From an uncultured Flavobacterium sp. (GTDB lineage: Bacteria > Bacteroidota > Bacteroidia > Flavobacteriales > Flavobacteriaceae): 44,804 nt of DNA. Positions 1 through 7,932 of this stretch are shown one piece after another. The position numbers and the translations under genes are program-made. The stretch is taken from positions 1 through 44,804 of the forward strand of contig CAMLFV010000001.1 in assembly GCA_946479395.1 (NCBI GenBank). Reading direction: 5' to 3'. The notes below the pieces were generated by a model, which was given only the letters and a program-made list of their open reading frames with translations, did no database searches and was not told the DNA's origin. Each line of letters opens with the position of its first letter. Positions within the stretch are counted from its first letter, which is position 1.

Positions 1-137
1 AAAAATAAATCACTGAATATCATTGTATTAAAATTTATTAGATAATGCACTACGGTTATAGTAATAATAAGAAATCTGTGTCTGTGGTTTATTTTATAAA
101 CATTACAGGGTAATTGAATATCTTTATATAAAAAATC

Positions 138-284
138 ATGAAAAAATCATTTTTTAAGTTGCTGAACAGTATCAATAAAAAAATACTGCCCAGCTATATA
201 GGTAAAGATCCTGCAAAATTAAGCAAGATGCAGCAAGCCGTTCTGGCTTTTCGTTATTGGGTTTTGGTGCAATCTAAAGAGTAA
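138..284 (+). CDS. Small conserved basic protein (48 aa), function unknown
   Basis: A 48-codon reading frame runs from an ATG to TAA. The product is strongly basic in its first half (MKKSFFKLLNSINKKILPSY) and ends with a short aromatic segment around AFRYWVL. I recall very short proteins of this pattern recurring in Flavobacteriaceae, sometimes given an unconvincing 'SsrA-binding' label by automatic pipelines. Nothing here supports that function. A TATCTTTA box about 15 bases upstream resembles the -7 element of this phylum, which supports the start. The gene converges on the minus-strand lipoprotein gene that ends two bases later. No function is proposed. Confidence 0.6.
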   Translation: MKKSFFKLLNSINKKILPSYIGKDPAKLSKMQQAVLAFRYWVLVQSKE

Positions 285-286
285 GT

Positions 287-622
287 TTATTGTAATTCTG
301 TTACGGTGATATATGTTACACCTTCGGTATCAACCCAGGTAGATCCTGTAACCGTAATAGTATCGCCTTCTTCGTATCTTTTGTATTCACTACCCGATTT
401 TTGCAGGTTGATTCTGCTTATGGTTGCGTTGTACACTTTTTTATCATCGGCTTGTAATACCGCTGTGTAACCGTCTTTACCATTAGTAAGCGAAGTTATC
501 TTGCCTGTAACAGTTACGTTTTCCTGATTTTGTTCGGTTGTTTCTACCTTGTGTTTCTTACACACACAACCGGTAGTAACCAATGTTGTAACGGTAAAAA
601 GTGCTAAAACTAAATTTTTCAT
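287..622 (-). CDS. Small lipoprotein with predicted OB-like beta domain
   Basis: The 111-residue product starts with a lipoprotein signal (MKNLVLALFTVTTLVTTGC, lipid-accepting Cys19), so it should be membrane-anchored in the envelope. Residues 35-111 are rich in beta strands and polar, with a VTVTGKITSL opening strand and a closing VTGSTWVDTEG strand. This resembles small OB-fold or NirD-like lipoproteins, but I do not recognise a named family. It lies 5 bases downstream of the acetyltransferase gene on the same strand and may be co-transcribed with it. The lipoprotein call is firm; the fold is inferred. Confidence 0.75.
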   Translation of the reverse strand: MKNLVLALFTVTTLVTTGCVCKKHKVETTEQNQENVTVTGKITSLTNGKDGYTAVLQADDKKVYNATISRINLQKSGSEYKRYEEGDTITVTGSTWVDTEGVTYITVTELQ

Positions 623-627
623 AGTAA

Positions 628-1068
628 TTATTTATTTATTGAATATTCTAAATGCAATAATGGATAGGGCTTTCCCATACCATCGGTTTCAGAGTAACCT
701 GTTTGTTGATATCCTTGTTTTAAATAAAAATCGATAGCTTGATTATTTTGTTCGTTAACATCCACCTTATAAATCTGCAATGTGTTAATAATGTAATCAA
801 CGGCAATTTTACCGAAGCCCTTGCCCCTACTTTCGGCATCTACAAACAACATCTCTAAATTATCATCAAAAACTGAAAAGAAAGCTGGAATAATTTCATC
901 ATCTTCTATCACAAAAACATTCAATTGCGGTAGAAATTCGGTAGGAATCAAATTTTTAAACAATTCAAAATCTTCTTTCTTCAGAAAATCATGCGTTGCT
1001 TTAACCGAACTTTCCCAAATTTCCATAATTCTTGAATAATCCTCTATATAAGCTTTTCTAATTTTCAT
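628..1068 (-). CDS. GNAT-family N-acetyltransferase, YjaB-like
   Basis: The 146-residue protein fits a single GNAT domain. The acetyl-CoA binding loop is visible as RGKGFG near residues 81-86, after strand LEMLFVDAES. The N-terminal SSVKATHDFL, the central VNEQNNQAIDFY and the C-terminal GMGKPYPLLHL closely match the pattern I know from Escherichia coli YjaB. The expected reaction is acetyl transfer from acetyl-CoA to an amine; the substrate cannot be read from sequence. The start overlaps the end of the broken mechanosensitive-channel gene by 11 bases. Family call is strong. Confidence 0.88.
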   Translation of the reverse strand: MKIRKAYIEDYSRIMEIWESSVKATHDFLKKEDFELFKNLIPTEFLPQLNVFVIEDDEIIPAFFSVFDDNLEMLFVDAESRGKGFGKIAVDYIINTLQIYKVDVNEQNNQAIDFYLKQGYQQTGYSETDGMGKPYPLLHLEYSINK

Positions 1069-1330
1069 CTTTCGAGATTTTTACATGGTGCTGTTTCGCA
1101 TAAAAACGTGGCGATAATAGATCAATGTCATTTTCTTTAAACACCTTCAGAATGTTTTCATTAAGATCAGAAATAATGAAATACATACGCTCCGGATTTT
1201 TTGTAAACGCATTTAACTGATAACTTATGTAGGTATCCTGAATTTTATTTTTAAACACATACGGATGCGGATTTGTGACGATATGCTTGGTTTGTAGCGC
1301 TGCCTTTATCAACAGTTCACTTTTATCCAA
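1058..1330 (-). pseudogene. MscS-family channel, detached C-terminal part
   Basis: This 90-codon frame opens only at a TTG and reads like the last alpha/beta domain of an MscS channel (ELLIKAALQTKHI, then YISYQLNAF, then DIDLLSPRFY). It overlaps the end of the upstream MscS-like frame by 22 bases in a different frame. Together they read as one channel lacking most of its middle beta domain. It is unlikely to be expressed as a functional protein. A real overlapping small gene is possible but not favoured. Confidence 0.75.
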
Positions 1331-2652
1331 TCGCCAATCTGAAACGGACGCATATACGTTATTATGAAACCGGCAATGGTATTTGCAATTGCCGATGAAG
1401 ATCCCAACGAAAGCAGCACCCCAAAAAATACTGAAATTCCTCGGAATGCACTAGTGTCAGATCCCGGCAAATAAGGAAATATCATAATGATTACAAAAGC
1501 AATCAAACAGATTCGCAGCAAATGATAGGTAGGTTTTGCCCAATCACGATGAAAACCTCTCATTTTAAGGATTCCGCGTTCAATTTCTATTGAAAAATAT
1601 TTCAGCAGTTTATCAAGATATCTTCCTATCACCAACACAACTACAATTCGCACCAAATTCGGCAGGTAATCGTACAGCGAAATACCCAAATCTTTTAGCG
1701 GTTCTTTGATCCAGTGCATCAGCATATATGCCCAATGTTCGGTCGCGGGAAAAATACTGAAAATGATACTAATGGCAATTCCCGATAAAATTAGAAAAAG
1801 GATAATATGCGTGTATCTTATCACTTTTATTAAGATCATTCGGAATTTTCGCGGACTTAAAAACTGATAATTTTTAATTTTGAAACCATCGAAATCGCTT
1901 CCTGTTTTTAAAAGAAGTTTTTTTGTAAGCCAACTTACCAATTTTCTCATGCAGTATACTACAAAAACGAAACTTGCAATGATACCAATTGCCATTGCCC
2001 AACGAATTGCTGTATTTTCAAATGTATGTGAAATACGGTTTTCTTCGATTCCTGAATTGATGCTGTTTAAATAAATCTTTGCCAGTGAATCTTGCGTGGC
2101 ATTTTCCCAAAGTGCATCTTCTTTCGACACACTTGTAATAATGGATCCCTGATATACAATATTTATATATTCCTGTGTGTTTTGTAGTTTTAGGGAATCT
2201 TTAAAATAGAGCTTTTTCTCGTACAGTTTCTGGATTTCTGCCTGACTTGATGACGCACGCTCTTTGGCAGAAAACGGACCCAAACCGGAATACACATTGA
2301 AAAGTGTTTGATTATATAACCTTACCGGATACGGAATTGCGTTTTTACGCAACCGTTCTACGGCTTCTCTCTGCTGACTTAAACGCAGCGAATCTTCCTT
2401 TTTTATCTGTAAAAGCTCGTTTTTATATTTTTCAAGTTCTTTACTGTTGGGATTTACTACATTATTCAGTTCGCTTTTCAACAATTCGGCCCTAATAGAA
2501 TCTTTAATTTTTAATAAGCTGTTGCGTTGTTTTATTTTGTTAAGCTCTATTTCTATCGAATCAACCTTACTCAAATTCTGCGCATAAGTAAATTCCGCAC
2601 TAAAAAAGCACCACAGCACCAACACAAAGATTATCAAACTATTTTTTCCCAT
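1309..2652 (-). pseudogene. MscS-family mechanosensitive channel, N-terminal part, truncated
   Basis: The 447-residue frame has a signal peptide (residues 1-24), a charged coiled-coil segment to about residue 110, several membrane helices after residue 215, and the family's pore helix and following turn (SSSAIANTIAGFIITYMRPF). It stops just after RPFQIGDWIK, where the beta domain should begin. The missing middle is about 65-70 residues by comparison with the E. coli MscS layout, and the remaining C-terminus lies in the next frame. The gene family normally opens under membrane tension to release solutes. I infer an out-of-frame internal deletion. A shortened pore-only product cannot be excluded. 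Confidence 0.8.
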
Positions 2653-2857
2653 TTATCTGTTTTAGATACATTTAATCAACAGTAAAATTATGAAATTTAA
2701 ACAGTACAACTAAATATTTATAGTTTTATAATGTTTCTGAGGTATTTCAACATTTAAAAATTGATCAGATAAAAACAGTTGGTTCCAATTATAATTTCGT
2801 AAATTCATACAGATTATTACGGATGTGATTTTTTATGTTCGATCTAAATAATTTGCC

Positions 2858-3406
2858 ATGAAAAGAAGAAATGTATTATTAACAGCTGCTATTATTGCGA
2901 TTGTAGGTGTAATCGGATTTGTATATTCGTGCAAATCTGTTAAAGTTCCCGATGGAATTACCGTAGTGAAAGATTTTAAAATTGAGCCTTACATGGGCAC
3001 TTGGTACGAAATTGCCCGCTTTGATTTTAAACACGAAAAAGATTTAAGCAATGTTACTGCTACTTATTCATTAAACGACAACGGTACGGTTAAGGTTGTA
3101 AACAGAGGCTACAACTATGTTAAAGATAGATGGGAACAAGCAAACGGGAAAGCGACTTTTGTTGACAAAACAAACGAAGGTGCCTTGAAAGTATCATTTT
3201 TTGGTCCTTTTTATGCCGGATACAATGTGGTTTTAATGCAACCCGATTATGAAAACGCCTTAATTTTTGGAGAAACAAAAGATTATATCTGGATTCTTTC
3301 TCGTAACAAAACCATTCCAAACAACGTAAAGGAACAGTTTTTGAAAGAAGCCGAAAAAGCAGGTTACGATTTATCGCGTTTGGTTTGGACAAAGCATGAT
3401 AAATAA
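2858..3406 (+). CDS. blc: Bacterial lipocalin (Blc family) lipoprotein
   Basis: The 182-residue product has a lipoprotein signal ending in VYSC (Cys25), which suggests anchoring in the outer membrane. The lipocalin signature GTWYEIARFDF is at residues 47-57, with the conserved Gly and Trp. Later conserved strands include NDNGTVKVVNRGYN and the YNVVLMQPDYENALIFG region. Length and layout match Blc-type lipocalins, which bind fatty acids or lysophospholipids. It stands alone between minus-strand genes. A TAATTTCG box lies about 60 bases upstream, but I see no convincing -33 partner. The family call is secure and the ligand unknown. Confidence 0.9.
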   Translation: MKRRNVLLTAAIIAIVGVIGFVYSCKSVKVPDGITVVKDFKIEPYMGTWYEIARFDFKHEKDLSNVTATYSLNDNGTVKVVNRGYNYVKDRWEQANGKATFVDKTNEGALKVSFFGPFYAGYNVVLMQPDYENALIFGETKDYIWILSRNKTIPNNVKEQFLKEAEKAGYDLSRLVWTKHDK

Positions 3407-3450
3407 TGTTAATGAAACCTCCGTCAATGTGTTGAGCGCAGTGTAGCCCA

Positions 3451-3681
3451 TTATTTTAAACTGATTAAATCTTGCGATGCAAGATTTCTTAAAATTGATA
3501 ATTCAGCAGAATCTTTACGAACGCTATATTTTTGTTCACCTAACTGTAAAGTCGTTTTTTCAAAATAGGGATATTTCTCGGTATGCGCTTCAATTAAATT
3601 TGTAGCTTGTTTAACCGATAAAGATTCTGATGAACAAGCTGCGATAACCATCAACAGAAAGAATAATGCAATTTTTTTCAT
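3451..3681 (-). CDS. Small hypothetical lipoprotein (76 aa)
   Basis: The product starts with a typical lipoprotein signal (MKKIALFFLLMVIAACSS, Cys16), followed by about 60 polar residues. There is an amphipathic stretch SVKQATNLIEAHTEKYPYFE, and no known motif. It is probably a small inner- or outer-membrane-anchored protein. The neighbouring minus-strand gene starts 420 bases upstream and may share a transcript. I do not recognise the family. Confidence 0.65.
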   Translation of the reverse strand: MKKIALFFLLMVIAACSSESLSVKQATNLIEAHTEKYPYFEKTTLQLGEQKYSVRKDSAELSILRNLASQDLISLK

Positions 3682-3717
3682 AATGTAAATTTTATGATAA
3701 ATATATTGATAATCAAA

Positions 3718-4101
3718 TTATTTGTAATGTGTTATTTCTAATACCCTTGCATTAGTTTCATCTATAATAATTACAAATGTTCCTCCAATAGATCCGCTAG
3801 GTAAAGTTCCAGAAACTATATAATATTGGTCAATTTTATGAACTTCATATGGCTTTTGAAGTTCTATATTTTTTTGTCCATACTTTCCGAATAAAATTGG
3901 CTCAACTACCTTAATTGCCGTTTTTTCATTATCAATCAACGGATCCTCCCATATATAAACACGATTCTTCTTTTCATTACCTAGTACTCTATCAAGCTCT
4001 TTTTGTACAAACTTTTTTCCTAAGTAAATACGATTATCTTGAGATTTTACTATGCAACTGTTCAATAGAACGAAAGAAAATATAATAACGAAGTTTCTCA
4101 T
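3718..4101 (-). CDS. NTF2-fold immunity-like protein, secreted or lipoprotein
   Basis: The 127-residue product has an N-terminal lipoprotein-like signal (MRNFVIIFSFVLLNSC, Cys16). Residues 60-127 fit the NTF2-fold immunity family (the YbbC-like Imm group): AIKVVEPILFGKYG, then YEVHKIDQYYIVSGTLP, then GGTFVIIIDETNARVLEI. Members are known as candidate immunity proteins for polymorphic toxins, and many stand alone as orphan copies. No toxin gene is adjacent here. The domain call rests on remembered motif order, and the immunity role is inference. Confidence 0.65.
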   Translation of the reverse strand: MRNFVIIFSFVLLNSCIVKSQDNRIYLGKKFVQKELDRVLGNEKKNRVYIWEDPLIDNEKTAIKVVEPILFGKYGQKNIELQKPYEVHKIDQYYIVSGTLPSGSIGGTFVIIIDETNARVLEITHYK

Positions 4102-4157
4102 CTCATAAAATTTTAAGATAAATATAGCAATTTGAAAAATGCAAAGAGTAGTAAAAC

Positions 4158-4188
4158 AAAAAAACCTTCAATAGTTGAAGGTTTTTTT
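4158..4188. terminator. Bidirectional rho-independent terminator
   Basis: A perfect 7-bp stem (CCTTCAA / TTGAAGG) with a 3-base loop is flanked by an A run on the left and a T run on the right. On the minus strand it lies just past the 3' end of tRNA-Cys and would end that transcript. Confidence 0.85.
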
Positions 4189-4192
4189 AAAG

Positions 4193-4263
4193 AGGCATCT
4201 AGCGGATTCGAACCGCTGTAGTCGGTTTTGCAGACCGGTGCCTAGCCGCTCGGCCAAGATGCC
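4193..4263 (-). tRNA. tRNA-Cys (anticodon GCA)
   Basis: Read on the minus strand, the 71-nt sequence folds as a cloverleaf. The acceptor arm is GGCATCT paired with AGATGCC, followed by discriminator T. The anticodon loop is CTGCAAA, giving anticodon GCA. The T arm contains GGTTCGAATCC. A U at position 73 is the usual identity base for cysteine tRNA. CCA is not encoded. A good promoter lies upstream and a terminator immediately downstream, so this is a monocistronic tRNA gene. Confidence 0.96.
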
Positions 4264-4280
4264 ATTCTGTAATGTGTTTG

Positions 4281-4309
4281 CAAATCTACTACAAAAAATT
4301 AAATATCAA
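4281..4309 (-). promoter_or_regulatory. Promoter of tRNA-Cys
   Basis: On the minus strand TTG, 18 bases, then TAGATTTG matches the Bacteroidota housekeeping pattern (TTG, 17-23 bases, TAnnTTTG). It ends 18 bases before the tRNA 5' end. Confidence 0.75.
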
Positions 4310-4325
4310 AACCTAAAGCATAAAA

Positions 4326-4685
4326 TTATGCCCGGTATTCTTCCATAACAATAGTAACTTGCTGTACATCACCACCAATAGGCGGATTTATTTTTGATAC
4401 TTCCAACAAAATACGCGAAACCATAGGTAATTCGTCAAAAACACGCACTACAATTCGTTTGGCAACATGTTCTAACAGTTTAGATCGTATCGCCATTTCT
4501 TCTACAACAATTTTGTTTAAATGCACGTAATCAACCGTATCAGCCAATTCATCGGTTTCGGATGATTTTCTTAAATCGGCTTTAATTTCCAAATCCACAC
4601 GGTATTCGGATCCTATTTTTGCTTCTTCAATCAGGCAGCCATGATTTGTAAAAACGCGTATGTTTGTTAAGCGAATAATTCCCAT
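4326..4685 (-). CDS. folB: Dihydroneopterin aldolase FolB
   Basis: The 119-residue product is the usual length for FolB, which cleaves 7,8-dihydroneopterin to 6-hydroxymethyl-dihydropterin in cytosolic folate synthesis. The family pattern is visible: the opening FTNHGCLIEEAKIGSEY with the substrate-binding Glu, the central DTVDYVHLNKIV, LLEHVAKRIV, and the late VSKINPPIGG carrying the conserved lysine. It is divergently arranged with glnS. The TAACTTTG box 18-25 bases upstream supports this ATG. Confidence 0.93.
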   Translation of the reverse strand: MGIIRLTNIRVFTNHGCLIEEAKIGSEYRVDLEIKADLRKSSETDELADTVDYVHLNKIVVEEMAIRSKLLEHVAKRIVVRVFDELPMVSRILLEVSKINPPIGGDVQQVTIVMEEYRA

Positions 4686-4692
4686 ATCATTT

Positions 4693-4745
4693 GTTTAAAG
4701 TTCAAAGTTACTAACTTTTTATCTGTTTTTTTATGAACTTTAAAC
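4693..4745. repeat. Inverted repeat in the folB-glnS divergent region
   Basis: GTTTAAAGTTCA at 4693-4704 is perfectly repeated in inverse at 4734-4745. The right arm continues into tandem ACTTTAA units up to about 4758. The repeat brackets the folB -7 box and lies just upstream of the glnS -7 box. Confidence 0.6.
4703..4710 (-). promoter_or_regulatory. -7 element of the folB promoter
   Basis: TAACTTTG on the minus strand matches TAnnTTTG. No clear TTG is seen at the -33 position. Confidence 0.55.
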
Positions 4746-4765
4746 TTTAAACTTTAAACATTTTC

Positions 4766-4773
4766 TATCTTTG
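4766..4773 (+). promoter_or_regulatory. -7 element of the glnS promoter
   Basis: TATCTTTG matches TAnnTTTG and lies about 20 bases before the glnS ATG. No clear TTG is seen upstream. Confidence 0.6.
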
Positions 4774-4792
4774 CATAAAAGAAAGAAATACA

Positions 4793-6478
4793 ATGTCAAC
4801 AAAAGAAAAATCATTGAATTTTATAGAACAAATCATTGAAGACGATTTAAAAAATGGTTTGTCACAAGATAAATTACGCTTTCGTTTTCCGCCCGAACCT
4901 AACGGATACCTGCACATTGGGCACGCATCATCGATCTGTTTAAACTTTGGTTTAGGATTAGATTACAACGCACCGGTAAATTTACGTTTTGACGATACCA
5001 ACCCGGCAAAAGAAGAGCAGGAGTTTGTTGATGCTATTAAAAACGATGTAGAATGGTTGGGCTATAAATGGGATCAGGAAGTTTATGCGTCTGATTATTT
5101 TCAGGAATTATATGATTGGGCTGTTCTTTTAATTAAGAAAGGTAAAGCGTATGTTGATAATTTATCGGCAGATGAAATTGCAAAGCAAAAAGGTACGCCA
5201 ACTCAAGCCGGAGTGAATTCCCCAAACCGTGATCGATCGGTTGAAGAAAACCTGGATTTGTTCGAGCGAATGAAAAATGGTGAGTTTGCCGAAGGTGAAT
5301 ATATTTTACGTGCAAAGATTGATATGGCATCGACCAATATGTTAATGCGCGACCCAATTATGTATCGAATCATTAATGCATCGCACCACAGAACGGGCGC
5401 AAATTGGAAAATTTATCCTATGTACGATTGGGCTCATGGCGAAAGTGATTATATCGAACAAATTTCACATTCGTTTTGTACTTTAGAATTTTTACCTCAC
5501 CGCGAATTGTACGATTGGTTTTTAGATCAGATTTACGATAACGAGAAAGTTCGACCAAAACAACGCGAATTTGCCCGTAGAAATTTATCGCACACCGTTG
5601 TATCAAAACGTAAATTGCTGCAATTGGTAAACGAAGGTCACGTTACCGGTTGGGACGATCCACGTATGAGCACCATTTCGGGTATGCGTCGTAGAGGTTA
5701 CACTCCAACTGCAATTCGTAATTTTGCTGATACTATTGGAATTGCAAAACGCGATAATTTAATTGATGTTTCGTTGTTGGAATTTTGTGTTCGTGAAGAT
5801 TTAAACAAAATTACCGACCGTGTAATGGCTGTTTTAGATCCTGTGAAATTGGTGATTACCAATTATCCGGAAGGACAAGAAGAGTGGTTAGATGCAGAAA
5901 ACAATCCGGAAGCAGAAGAATTGACGTTTAGAAAAGTACCTTTTTCAAGAGAATTATATATTGAACGTGAAGATTTTAAGGAAGATGCCGATAAGAAATT
6001 TTTCCGTTTAACATTAGGAAGAGAAGTCCGTTTAAAGAATGCTTACATAATTCAAGGAGAAAGCGTTGTGAAAGATGAAAACGGAAACATTACCGAAATT
6101 CATGTAACGTACGATGCCGATTCTAAATCGGGAAGCGGAACAGAAGCGTCAAAACGTAAGGTAAAAGGAACCATTCATTGGGTTTCGATTCCGCATGCTG
6201 TGGAAGCCGAAGTACGTATTTACGACCGTTTGTTTACACACGAAAATCCTGATGGTAACAAAGAGGTTGATTTTAAGGAATACATTAACCCTGATTCGCT
6301 AAAAGTAATTACAGGTTATGTAGAACCAAGCTTAAAAACAGCTGTAAGCGGCGATAAATTCCAGTTTCAACGTTTGGGTTATTTTGCTGTTGATAAAGAC
6401 TCTACCGCAGAAAAACTGGTATTTAATAAAACGGTTGGCTTACGCGATACGTGGGCTAAAGTTGAAAGTAAAGAATAA
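4793..6478 (+). CDS. glnS: Glutaminyl-tRNA synthetase
   Basis: The 561-residue class I synthetase charges tRNA-Gln with glutamine in the cytosol. The HIGH signature is at residues 41-44 within PPEPNGYLHIGHA, the GlnRS-specific form, and the KMSKS counterpart is VVSKRKL near residue 268. The C-terminal half shows the beta-barrel anticodon-binding region (for example GTIHWVSIPHAVEAEVRIYD). Length is normal. The gene is preceded by a TATCTTTG promoter box and followed by a clear terminator, so it is monocistronic. Its presence indicates that this organism does not rely on the Gln-tRNA amidotransferase route alone. Confidence 0.97.
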   Translation: MSTKEKSLNFIEQIIEDDLKNGLSQDKLRFRFPPEPNGYLHIGHASSICLNFGLGLDYNAPVNLRFDDTNPAKEEQEFVDAIKNDVEWLGYKWDQEVYASDYFQELYDWAVLLIKKGKAYVDNLSADEIAKQKGTPTQAGVNSPNRDRSVEENLDLFERMKNGEFAEGEYILRAKIDMASTNMLMRDPIMYRIINASHHRTGANWKIYPMYDWAHGESDYIEQISHSFCTLEFLPHRELYDWFLDQIYDNEKVRPKQREFARRNLSHTVVSKRKLLQLVNEGHVTGWDDPRMSTISGMRRRGYTPTAIRNFADTIGIAKRDNLIDVSLLEFCVREDLNKITDRVMAVLDPVKLVITNYPEGQEEWLDAENNPEAEELTFRKVPFSRELYIEREDFKEDADKKFFRLTLGREVRLKNAYIIQGESVVKDENGNITEIHVTYDADSKSGSGTEASKRKVKGTIHWVSIPHAVEAEVRIYDRLFTHENPDGNKEVDFKEYINPDSLKVITGYVEPSLKTAVSGDKFQFQRLGYFAVDKDSTAEKLVFNKTVGLRDTWAKVESKE

Positions 6479-6496
6479 GTTTTTTAGATTTATAAA

Positions 6497-6527
6497 TAAA
6501 AATCCCAGCTATATGTTGGGATTTTTT
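6497..6527 (+). terminator. Terminator of glnS
   Basis: Stem AATCCCA / TGGGATT with a 9-base loop is followed by a T run, 23 bases past the glnS stop. Confidence 0.8.
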
Positions 6528-6540
6528 GTTTGTAGATACT

Positions 6541-6780
6541 ATTGTTAATTCGCTTAAGGTTAATCCTGCAAGGTCTTTATTTGACCTTGTAGGTATGAAT
6601 TATCAAAATAAAGAGCTACAAGGTTTTAAAAACCTTGCAGCATTCAAAAAAGCAGTTTATAAATGCATGGATTGCACTCGAGGCTTTAGCCGACTGAACG
6701 AAGTTAAATCCGCGCTATCGGTTAATCACAAAATCACTTATAAAAAGAAACAATACACTTACTTTTCAAATATCTATTAT
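6541..6780. repeat. Palindromic intergenic repeat region, non-coding
   Basis: Two stem-loops with the same core lie in tandem. The first is CCTGCAAGGTC / GACCTTGTAGG at 6565-6593, and the second is a near-perfect palindrome with core CTACAAGGTTTT at 6615-6641. A third segment (6670-6725) holds GGCTTTAGCC and a mixed GC-rich stretch unlike the local base composition. I recall similar dispersed motifs between genes in flavobacterial genomes. The reading frame through this region (6526-6852) opens at a non-ATG codon and is built from these repeats, so I do not call a gene. Confidence 0.6.
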
Positions 6781-6785
6781 TATTG

Positions 6786-6793
6786 TAACTTTG
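6786..6793 (+). promoter_or_regulatory. -7 element for the toxin-antitoxin pair
   Basis: TAACTTTG matches TAnnTTTG and ends 19 bases before the antitoxin ATG. Confidence 0.55.
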
Positions 6794-6812
6794 ATTATGA
6801 ATATATTACATC

Positions 6813-7034
6813 ATGGATAGCGATTCACTTAAACAAGTTAACTATAAACTAAAGCAACTTCCGGAAAAATTTTTGGAGGAGGTAGAGCGTTATATTGATT
6901 TTTTAACTTTTAAACACAAACAAGAAACAGAAGATATACCGCAATGGCACAAAGATCTTGTTTTAAAACGCATTAAAGAAGCAAAAAAGCCTGTTGATGC
7001 ATTTGACATGTTAGATGAGTTAGAGAACGAATAA
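6813..7034 (+). CDS. Putative antitoxin of a type II toxin-antitoxin pair
   Basis: The 73-residue product is short and charged, with QLPEKFLEEVERYIDFL near the start and an acidic end (DMLDELENE). This layout is common in the antitoxins that precede RelE/ParE toxins in Bacteroidota (DUF2281-like or addiction-module type). It directly precedes the toxin gene with a TAATG overlap, implying coupled translation. The antitoxin would bind and neutralise the toxin and repress its own promoter. The role rests mainly on gene order; I do not see a textbook DNA-binding motif. Confidence 0.7.
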   Translation: MDSDSLKQVNYKLKQLPEKFLEEVERYIDFLTFKHKQETEDIPQWHKDLVLKRIKEAKKPVDAFDMLDELENE

Positions 7035-7330
7035 TGCAAAAATATACCATTATTGCCGCCCCCAACGTAAAACATGATTTGAAAGAAGCTAAAGATTACC
7101 TTAACAGTAAAAGAAAAAATTATGGTAACGTTTTTTTGAAACAATACAGAGAAACTTTAAAAGCTTTACAGCAAAACCCACATTTTCTAATTAGATATAA
7201 TGATATTCACTGCTTGCCTTTAAAAGACTTTAAATACATGATTCATTTTAAGGTAGATGAAACTAAAAAAGAAGTACATATCTACGCAGTACTTTCTACT
7301 TATTTAAACCCGAAAGATAATTGGGTGTAA
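7034..7330 (+). CDS. RelE/ParE-family toxin
   Basis: The 98-residue protein shows the RelE/ParE superfamily plan: an N-terminal strand (KYTIIAAPNVKHDLKEAKDY), two helices (a NYGNVFLKQYRETLKALQQNP segment), and C-terminal strands (DFKYMIHFKVDE, VHIYAVLSTY). Relatives act as mRNA interferases or gyrase poisons; which type applies cannot be read here. It overlaps the antitoxin stop by one base. A secreted-protein gene follows 26 bases later and could be co-transcribed. Confidence 0.82.
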   Translation: MQKYTIIAAPNVKHDLKEAKDYLNSKRKNYGNVFLKQYRETLKALQQNPHFLIRYNDIHCLPLKDFKYMIHFKVDETKKEVHIYAVLSTYLNPKDNWV

Positions 7331-7356
7331 ATTATCTAATAAAAACACATTATAAT

Positions 7357-7860
7357 ATGAAAAAACTACTACTGTTTATAGCAATCTCATTATCTTGCTT
7401 TACCACATTTAGTCAAACTGATCAACAGAGAATAGAAGCAGCCGACTATATAACAAAGTTTCTAAATCATAGAGATAATTTAACCATAAATGAAGAGTAT
7501 TTAAAATATCATAGTTTTGATAAAACAATTGAATACTATAGCAACACAAAAGGAATTAATCCTATAACAAATACAACTCATTGTGAAATAATAGTAAGAC
7601 AAACAATTGACTTATCAGTTATTAAAGATATTGAATTTGAACCTCTTTTTCTAGAGGAGAATGCTATAACTTTGATAACAGACATATTCTTGTCTCAAGA
7701 AAGTTTCAGAGAAATTAAATCTTTTAAAAGAGGTGAATTACCAGATACACAAAAAAAATATTCTAAAGTATTTAATTTCAGTAATCATAAACCGATGAGT
7801 GATGAAGAAACTAAAAAATTTGCTTTAGCGGTAAAGGTTTTATTTTCTAATCAAAAATAA
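7357..7860 (+). CDS. Secreted hypothetical protein (167 aa)
   Basis: Starting at this ATG, the product has a clean signal peptide (MKKLLLFIAISLSCFTTFSQ), so it is exported. The rest is an acidic, mixed alpha/beta region without motifs I recognise. A longer frame from an upstream TTG would put 12 unrelated residues before the signal peptide, so I reject it. The gene sits just downstream of the toxin gene and ends at a strong bidirectional terminator. Confidence 0.7.
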   Translation: MKKLLLFIAISLSCFTTFSQTDQQRIEAADYITKFLNHRDNLTINEEYLKYHSFDKTIEYYSNTKGINPITNTTHCEIIVRQTIDLSVIKDIEFEPLFLEENAITLITDIFLSQESFREIKSFKRGELPDTQKKYSKVFNFSNHKPMSDEETKKFALAVKVLFSNQK

Positions 7861-7881
7861 TTCAGATAACAATAAAGTTTA

Positions 7882-7920
7882 TAAAAACAAAAGCTTTCCA
7901 TAGGAAAGCTTTTGTTTTTA
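7882..7920. terminator. Bidirectional terminator between convergent genes
   Basis: A perfect 18-bp inverted repeat (TAAAAACAAAAGCTTTCC and its complement) with a 3-base loop separates the secreted-protein gene from the convergent symporter gene. It can serve both strands. Confidence 0.9.
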
Positions 7921-7932
7921 TGTTTTAGCAGA

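Noticed and set aside
138..284. SsrA-binding protein SmpB
   Set aside because: At 48 residues it is far too short and lacks the SmpB beta-barrel motifs; only a remembered unreliable label links it.
6526..6852. 108-codon frame after glnS
   Set aside because: It opens at a non-ATG codon inside the glnS terminator, runs through palindromic repeats and overlaps the antitoxin start; the protein shows no plausible fold.
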